9,664 nt of DNA from Chloroflexota bacterium (GTDB lineage: Bacteria; Chloroflexota; Dehalococcoidia; SAR202; UBA826), in assembly GCA_002696685.1 (NCBI GenBank), contig NZSI01000018.1, forward strand, positions 1-9,664, in the 5' to 3' direction. A program made the position numbers and the translations under genes. The notes under the pieces are model-generated. The model did not search any database. It worked only from the letters and a program-made list of their open reading frames with translations, and was not told the DNA's origin. Positions 5,290-9,664 of this stretch are shown piece after piece; position 1 is the first letter of the stretch, and each line of letters opens with the position of its first letter.

Positions 5290-7443
5290 TTAGTCATCGC
5301 CGAATCCGTGCTCGGCTATGGTTGTGTCGTTGCCGGTGAGAAAGTTGAACAATCGGCCGTGTGACCCTATCCAAGAACTATTTGTTAGGGTTATCTCTCC
5401 AACAACTGGTTTGTTATTTACTCGCACAGTTGGCGATACTCTGAAGGTTTCAATATCGACTTTGTCGTTTCGGAACTTGAACGTTATCCCATCTAATTCG
5501 GTAATATTTGTTTCTTTTCCTTTGACCATGCTTGGAAATATTAATTTGTTGAAAAATGACCGCTCAAGTTTTTCAAAATTAACGAGGACAGAACCGTCCT
5601 CATTGTCGATAAATCCGAACGGTCGAGTCTGAGCGCGATGATATATAAATCCAGCTATCACCAGTGCTATCAATGCTATCGGTATCCCGATCAAACCTAT
5701 AGGAGGTCCAGCATTCGACTGAGTAACAGACGCAATTTCTGGGACCACTTCGACTACTGTTGCACTGTAAGCAACTGGCTCTGGCACCGGCTCTAGCACT
5801 GGCTCTAGCACTGGCTTGGATAAGCTTATCGCTGTGAGGACTATTGATTGTGATACCTGCTGGCGAGCTTGCCCCGCGTACTCTAAATTCAGGTTAAGAG
5901 CTAAGGTCGTTATACCTTCCTTAGTTGGAGTGAAGATGACGTCATACATCCAAGCCCGTCCATCTGAAGTTCCTTCCCGCGGGATGATGTCTAACTGGCC
6001 TGAGTCTTCGCCTTCACCAAAGCTAGCTCTTATCGAAGAAGGGTCCACCGCGAAAGATTGCCCGGCAACGTTTACAAATATAGTTGCTATGTTTGATCTG
6101 CGCTCCAGGTACATTCTATCCGTGTTCAATTTTGTGACTTCCATTTGCGGGAAGGCTTGTGCCCGGAAACTGAATTGTTCAATTACGGTACTGGGCGATT
6201 CATCCCATCCGAGTTCCACGCTGACACCATAGTCACCTTCATTTTCTGGATTGGCTATGGTGGTGGAATAGTAGTTATCTCCCGCAATAGCATCACCATA
6301 CTCTCCATCATCATTGAGGTTGTAAGAGACGCTGTGCCCGTCAGGGGCTGTGACGGTCGATCTTACCAGGGAATTTTCTCCTGGTGATACCATCAGCGAT
6401 TCTTCTGTCACGTATGTGATGAGATTTAATGGTTCCCCGGTAGGAATAACGTCATTAATTCCGAGGTTTAGTCTGAATTTATTTGATGATATATGCCAAG
6501 AAGAAACATCTCCTTCCATTCCCTTCACATCGATGGTCCAAATACCGGATGTGGGATCTTTAATTTGCCATATCACTGTGTGCGGGGTTTCAACAACGTT
6601 TAACGATGCTTTGTCACTTGCTGCCAGTTCCTGTCCCTGAGGACTGTTGAGTTTTAGCGAACCGTGCTGATCTTCCTTGAACAATATGATAGTCGCATCT
6701 TTTGTTCCGGGAGCTATTTTGATTGTTGAGGTCAATATCTCATCCCTGGCTAGTGTGGCCTGACCGGATAAGGTTAGCGCGCCGAGGGAATCTCTAGTCA
6801 TTATTTTGTTTGTTATATTCCGAAGAGCATCATCAATAGTTAGTTCATATCTCATAGAACCAGTTTTCGTGGCTATTCTGTCGAGTATGTAAATTATGCT
6901 TGGGTCTGCATTCGCTGGGGTGATGCCAGTGATTGTCCATCCGTTCGTGGTAAACATCTCTGCGATCGGATCTAGGCGTCTCGCTGTGTACTCGGGATCT
7001 GCGGGGACCTCTCTTTGTCCAAGGAGGTAGAGTGTCGACCCTGCGGGTGCGGATTCCTTGCCCATTATGTTATAAGCCTGAGACATTACCTCCGGTAAGT
7101 TAATGACATTCTCAGAGGCATAAGCATTTATTTTTTCTGCAAAAAGAGATCTGTAGTCAATAAAGTTTCTAGATCCGGCCTCGAAAGGTCCTAGAAATAG
7201 CTCTGGGTCATCCATAGTGGAAAAATAGAAGTTTTCACCTGGTTGGAGGGTTGATAAAATGCCAGTTAAAGACTCGAATATGGCAGCATCGTTGCCGTTG
7301 CTGATAGAGTCTATGTCTACTGACATTATTACAATACGGCCTTTGGAAAAACCGTTTTCCTCGCTAGCGTAAACGATGCTGCCACCCACCGTGATCGTTA
7401 GCAAAAAAATCGAAAGTATTACTGCCCGGATCGATAGTTTCAT
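5290..7443 (-). CDS. Large membrane-anchored von Willebrand A-like protein
   Basis: 717 residues, function unknown. GGGGAGG lies seven bases before the ATG at 7443. Residues 1-26 are a Sec signal peptide (likely cut after VYA). Residues about 35-215 read as a VWA-like fold: strand RIVIMSVDID (36-45), strand STLYLLG (136-142), WTITGITPA (169-177) and IATKTGSMRYEL (190-201). The metal-site motif DxSxS is not intact (Asp43-x-Asp45-x-Ile47). Residues about 220-330 and 335-430 look like beta-sandwich modules; the second has NDDGEYGDAIAGDNYYST (377-394), a motif common in bacterial extracellular modules. A Pro/Glu/Val linker (543-557) precedes one transmembrane segment (about 579-601) and a cytoplasmic tail of about 115 residues whose end, VRVNNKPVVGEITL and GRLFNF, faintly recalls an FHA domain. 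It probably senses or binds something outside and signals inward. Domain names beyond VWA-like are inference. Confidence 0.7.
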   Translation of the reverse strand: MKLSIRAVILSIFLLTITVGGSIVYASEENGFSKGRIVIMSVDIDSISNGNDAAIFESLTGILSTLQPGENFYFSTMDDPELFLGPFEAGSRNFIDYRSLFAEKINAYASENVINLPEVMSQAYNIMGKESAPAGSTLYLLGQREVPADPEYTARRLDPIAEMFTTNGWTITGITPANADPSIIYILDRIATKTGSMRYELTIDDALRNITNKIMTRDSLGALTLSGQATLARDEILTSTIKIAPGTKDATIILFKEDQHGSLKLNSPQGQELAASDKASLNVVETPHTVIWQIKDPTSGIWTIDVKGMEGDVSSWHISSNKFRLNLGINDVIPTGEPLNLITYVTEESLMVSPGENSLVRSTVTAPDGHSVSYNLNDDGEYGDAIAGDNYYSTTIANPENEGDYGVSVELGWDESPSTVIEQFSFRAQAFPQMEVTKLNTDRMYLERRSNIATIFVNVAGQSFAVDPSSIRASFGEGEDSGQLDIIPREGTSDGRAWMYDVIFTPTKEGITTLALNLNLEYAGQARQQVSQSIVLTAISLSKPVLEPVLEPVPEPVAYSATVVEVVPEIASVTQSNAGPPIGLIGIPIALIALVIAGFIYHRAQTRPFGFIDNEDGSVLVNFEKLERSFFNKLIFPSMVKGKETNITELDGITFKFRNDKVDIETFRVSPTVRVNNKPVVGEITLTNSSWIGSHGRLFNFLTGNDTTIAEHGFGDD
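5775..5810 (-). repeat. Three 12-bp tandem repeats coding a PxPE-type linker
   Basis: On the plus strand CTGGCTCTGGCA, CCGGCTCTAGCA and CTGGCTCTAGCA follow each other, with a further partial copy. In the VWA-like gene they encode the linker PVLEPVLEPVPEPV before the membrane segment. Such short in-frame repeats can change copy number by slippage without breaking the frame. Confidence 0.7.
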
Positions 7444-7547
7444 GTAAGGCCTCCCCTAATATAAAGAAACTAGTGATCAGGCTTTTACAGGTCAATTAGA
7501 TTAAGGTTCACTTTTTGAACAAAAAAGAAATATTTGCTATTGGGGAT

Positions 7548-7898
7548 ATGAAAAAATTTAAGAGGATTTGCCTTTACGCTTCAATTTTTACATTGGGTTT
7601 GATGCTATTTTTTACTGGATGTGAAGAAAAGTTGGTAGAAAAGGATTTTTCCGTCGTACATGGTTTGGTTGCAGAAGTGTCTGCACGTAGTTTGACCGAA
7701 ACTAGATGGTTTTCTTTGGAAACTGATGAGGGTCCTACAATTAAAGTGATTGTAGAAACGGGCTTGGGCAAATTTACCCCTTCACATCTTCGGTCTCACA
7801 TGATTACAGGACAACAGGTTGAAGTAATCTTTGTTGGAGAGGAAACCGCTAGTAATGTCATTGTTGCTGTATCAGTAAGAGACTATCAAGGAAATTGA
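7548..7898 (+). CDS. Small putative lipoprotein, OB-fold-like
   Basis: I do not recognise a named family. ATG at 7548 (116 aa) is preferred over a TTG at 7515 because it places the charged start MKKFKR directly before the hydrophobic signal (7-21) and has GGGGA two bases upstream, a weak close ribosome binding site. The signal ends LFFTG before Cys25, a plausible though imperfect lipobox. The mature part alternates beta-like stretches: VVHGLVAEVSARSL, RWFSLETDEG, IKVIVETG, then PSHLRSHMITGQQVEVIFVG and a final VIVAVSVRD. This order suggests a five-strand barrel of OB type with a helix (PSHLRSHM) before the fourth strand. It is divergent from the VWA-like gene (72 bases from 7443 to 7515) and convergent with the His/Met-rich membrane protein. 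Envelope location is likely; no activity can be assigned. Confidence 0.65.
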   Translation: MKKFKRICLYASIFTLGLMLFFTGCEEKLVEKDFSVVHGLVAEVSARSLTETRWFSLETDEGPTIKVIVETGLGKFTPSHLRSHMITGQQVEVIFVGEETASNVIVAVSVRDYQGN

Positions 7899-7929
7899 GA
7901 TGAGTTTTTGTTAACCTCTCAATAAATGC

Positions 7930-8466
7930 TCACGCTCTCTCATTTTTGCGTCGGTATCTCAGAATCAGGATAATAGGCACCACGACCAAAACCCCAAAAA
8001 TAAAGAGAAAAAAATACCCGGCTGAAGTACCGGAAACTATGCTATCTCCACTCACATTAACAGTGAAAAAAACGCTTGATTCATGGCCTGGCAGAGTTTG
8101 TATTTTTACCTCTGCTTCCCAATCTCCTTCCCTATAAAAGGTAAGGTTTGCATCATACATCGTTGTAGATGAAGGGGAGTTGACAGCCCGTGACTCGAAT
8201 GCCTCATCTCTGTTTCTGACAATTAGAGTAATGATAGCTTCTTCAATCGGATTACCAGTGTTGACGCTAGTGGGTTCAATTGTGAAATGAGCGTGTCCAA
8301 CCATAGGTTGATGTGGAAGTACGCTTACTTTGATCTGATAATCATCCACTTTACCTACAAAGATTTCTTTCATGTCACCGTGGGCTGATGCTCGATCAGT
8401 TTGTGTAAAGCATAGAACAAGGACCATAACTATCAGTGTGGAGGCATTAAATACGTGTCGCATCAT
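7930..8466 (-). CDS. Membrane-anchored extracytoplasmic protein, YtkA/CopC-like, His/Met-rich
   Basis: 178 residues. A signal peptide (1-28) ends ASA, so the mature chain would begin with His29 (HGDMKEIF). A beta-sandwich-like domain (about 33-138) follows, with VSVLPHQPMVGHAHFTI (47-63), then IEEAIITLIVRN (74-85) and REGDWEAEVKIQT (112-124). A single transmembrane helix (about 149-169) and a basic cytoplasmic tail RYRRKNERA close the chain. The pattern PHxPxVGxxxF followed by a strand pair and GDWEaev resembles YtkA/FixH-like and CopC-like envelope proteins, some of which bind copper. Candidate ligands are His29, Met32, His52, Met55, His58, His60 and His128. Copper binding is inference. The start has GGAG 12 bases upstream, a long spacing; the ATG three bases later is equally possible. 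The tRNA gene on the same strand ends only 24 bases upstream. Confidence 0.65.
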   Translation of the reverse strand: MMRHVFNASTLIVMVLVLCFTQTDRASAHGDMKEIFVGKVDDYQIKVSVLPHQPMVGHAHFTIEPTSVNTGNPIEEAIITLIVRNRDEAFESRAVNSPSSTTMYDANLTFYREGDWEAEVKIQTLPGHESSVFFTVNVSGDSIVSGTSAGYFFLFIFGVLVVVPIILILRYRRKNERA

Positions 8467-8490
8467 TGAAATCGGCCACTCCAGGGTTTG

Positions 8491-8566
8491 TGGTGGGCCC
8501 GGTAGGGATCGAACCTACGACCTATCGGTTATGAGCCGACTGCTCTAACCACTGAGCTACGGGCCC
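8491..8566 (-). tRNA. tRNA with CAU anticodon (elongator Met or Ile2)
   Basis: On the minus strand a full 76-base cloverleaf with encoded CCA can be drawn: acceptor GGGCCCG/CGGGCCC, D-arm GCTC-AGTGGTTA-GAGC, anticodon stem GTCGG/CCGAT with loop CTCATAA (8529-8535), variable AGGTC, T-arm GTAGG-TTCGATC-CCTAC, discriminator A and CCA. The paired first base and the absence of three G-C pairs at the base of the anticodon stem rule out the initiator. Parts such as GTGGTTAGAGCAG resemble E. coli tRNA-Ile2, whose CAU is modified to lysidine by TilS, so Met versus Ile cannot be settled here. Confidence 0.95.
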
Positions 8567-8890
8567 GGAATTAAAATTACTTAAGGTATTCAAAATCTGT
8601 TTCTGCATTATTGGGCACACTTTTAATCATGCGATGCCAAAGTTTGCATTTTATATGAACTAATTAATTGTCTGGTACTGTCATGCACTAGTCAAGAAAT
8701 CGTAATAGTTTCAGTGGTTGTATTCGTTTTATATTTGTATTGAGACTATGATTTTCATAGTTGGTGGTCGTTAAAGCCTGATTGTTTGTTGATGATTTCT
8801 AACAGGTGGGATAGAAATTTTTACGACAATATTGGACTAGCCTGGCTTACCTCATCGAAGGTTTGGTAATAAAAACAAAATCCAAGTGAT
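8567..8890. other. AT-rich gene-free spacer of 324 bases
   Basis: No convincing coding region on either strand. It separates the minus-strand tRNA from the plus-strand small protein and must hold both promoters. One small perfect hairpin is present, ACTATGA (8745-8751) with TCATAGT (8755-8761) around TTT, without a following U-run. TGGTAATAA at 8864-8872 could be an extended -10 for the small gene, but no -35 supports it. No riboswitch-like or repeat array was recognised. Confidence 0.6.
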
Positions 8891-9142
8891 ATGTTAATTA
8901 TGGTAGATGAAAAATATTGCGAAAAATGTGGAATAAGTCTCCAGAATTCGTTTAAAATTTTTGATCCTGACTCAATCTTTTGTCTACTGGACCAAGTTTG
9001 GACTTGTAGAAAACATGCTTTTGAGTATTTAGGGGAGATTGAAAATAGGTTATTTTATTCTACCAACAGGGCTACCTCGATCACAGAACAAAGAATGCTT
9101 GACGATATTCAAGTTCTAAAAATGAGATATAAGGGAAAATAG
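8891..9142 (+). CDS. Small Cys/His protein, possible zinc-binding fold
   Basis: 83 residues, no family recognised. CEKC (10-13), Cys31, Cys39 and His42 give a Cx2C...Cx7CxxH layout that could hold a zinc ion in a ribbon-like fold: YCEKCGISL, then FCLLDQVWTCRKHAFEYL. The rest (about 43-83) is polar and probably helical, ending in a basic KMRYKGK. The ribosome binding site is poor (AAGTG before 8891), and ATG at 8900 is an equally good start. The frame ends nine bases from the stop of the convergent cupin gene, so it fills the available gap neatly, which supports a real gene. Codons are AT-rich like the flanking spacer. A chance ORF cannot be excluded. Confidence 0.55.
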   Translation: MLIMVDEKYCEKCGISLQNSFKIFDPDSIFCLLDQVWTCRKHAFEYLGEIENRLFYSTNRATSITEQRMLDDIQVLKMRYKGK

Positions 9143-9151
9143 TTAGATAGA

Positions 9152-9616
9152 TTAACCTAAGGGTGGACCTGTGAATGTGACTCCGTATTTGTGACCAATC
9201 TTTAGGGCGCGTTCTGCCATCATTTCAGCGTCTACCTCGTCATCTCCAACAACCTCAAAGAAGAAATCTTCAAACCCAGCAGGAGAAATTATGACGAGTA
9301 GTTTTACAGGATTTTCGTCAGACCGAAAAAATGTGTGGAGCGTACCTCTTGGTACCAACACAAAAGATCCCGGTTTGGCTTCGATAATATTTTCCCCTAA
9401 GAGGACTTTCAGATTACCCTCTATTACATAAAATGCCTCCTCCTCATTTTCATGAGTATGTTGACCCGGTCCCCCTCCGTAAAGGGTGGACTCAAAAATA
9501 GCGTAATGCCCATCTGTATCGGCACTTATCGCTTTAAATGTAAATGGATGATCCACAGCGTTTAGTTTCTTTCCTTCGCCCGGCCCCAGAATCACCTCTT
9601 TAATATCGAAAGACAT
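9152..9616 (-). CDS. Single-domain cupin protein (quercetin-dioxygenase-like)
   Basis: 154 residues. The cupin barrel shows motif 1, GGGPGQHTHENEEEAFYVIEG (47-67), with metal ligands His53, His55 and Glu60, and motif 2, PGSFVLVPRGTLHTFF (82-97), with ligand His94. All four canonical ligands are present, so a metal centre is likely. A C-terminal extension (about 112-154) with PAGFEDFFFEV and a terminal YGVTFTGPPLG is a tail I recall from stand-alone cupins of the quercetin 2,3-dioxygenase-like group. Substrate cannot be told from sequence. GAGG lies five bases before the ATG at 9616. No signal peptide is seen, so it is cytoplasmic. The gene is convergent with the small Cys/His protein. Confidence 0.88.
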   Translation of the reverse strand: MSFDIKEVILGPGEGKKLNAVDHPFTFKAISADTDGHYAIFESTLYGGGPGQHTHENEEEAFYVIEGNLKVLLGENIIEAKPGSFVLVPRGTLHTFFRSDENPVKLLVIISPAGFEDFFFEVVGDDEVDAEMMAERALKIGHKYGVTFTGPPLG

Positions 9617-9664
9617 CTCTACCTCGACTAGTTAAGATTATTTGGTTTCTTGGTAACTAAACAT

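Noticed and set aside
5816..6387. Two plus-strand open frames opposite the VWA-like gene
   Set aside because: Both are antisense shadows with no recognisable domains; the minus-strand frame has a signal peptide, membrane segment and good ribosome binding site.
7892..7922. Inverted repeat ATTGAGA ... TCTCAAT at the convergent gene ends
   Set aside because: Only seven pairs with a 16-base loop and no U-run; too weak to call a terminator, though its place would fit.
1..9664. CRISPR arrays, insertion sequences, phage genes, attachment sites or toxin-antitoxin pairs
   Set aside because: I read both strands and found no regular repeat-spacer pattern, transposase or integrase motif. The tmRNA and tRNA, common integration targets, have no adjacent integrase or duplicated 3' end.

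Overview
The window is a bacterial chromosomal segment, probably from the Chloroflexota (a marine SAR202/Dehalococcoidia-like lineage is my best guess). The main clue is the tmRNA, whose reading frame gives a nine-residue tag, GNKELALAA. This resembles the short GERELALAA-type tags that I recall from Chloroflexota. Gram-negative-style lipoprotein signals, moderate GC and dense genes on both strands fit but do not prove this. No mobile element, phage gene, CRISPR array or rRNA is visible.

Layout. Positions 62-450 hold the tmRNA gene (minus strand) with a hairpin just past its 3' end. A 132-base divergent spacer leads into three plus-strand enzyme genes: hydroxypyruvate isomerase (583-1359), an AceE-type homodimeric 2-oxoacid dehydrogenase E1 (1482-3881) and a small type II dehydroquinase-like protein (3969-4397). 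A secreted cyclophilin-type peptidyl-prolyl isomerase lipoprotein follows (4517-5227). A perfect 16-bp hairpin separates it from a convergent gene for a large membrane-anchored von Willebrand A-like protein (5290-7443, minus). Next come a small lipoprotein (7548-7898, plus), a convergent gene for a membrane-anchored His/Met-rich extracytoplasmic protein (7930-8466, minus) and, just upstream of that on the same strand, a CAU-anticodon tRNA (8491-8566). An AT-rich spacer of 324 bases precedes a small Cys/His protein (8891-9142, plus). The window ends with a single-domain cupin (9152-9616, minus).

How the parts fit. The first three plus-strand genes suggest small-molecule carbon metabolism around C3 oxoacids, but each has its own spacer and a possible promoter, so a single operon is not shown. 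The 4517-8466 block is an envelope set: two lipoproteins, one large VWA-like anchored protein and one small anchored protein.

Most notable. The dehydroquinase-like protein keeps the fold signature but has lost three catalytic-site residues of the classic enzyme (Arg, Tyr and His), so it is probably not a normal AroQ. The AceE-like E1 lacks about 50 N-terminal residues that bind E2 in the E. coli enzyme, and no E2 or E3 gene is nearby. Several strong intergenic hairpins lack the U-tract of a classic terminator. I see no clear multi-gene system that I would call new.
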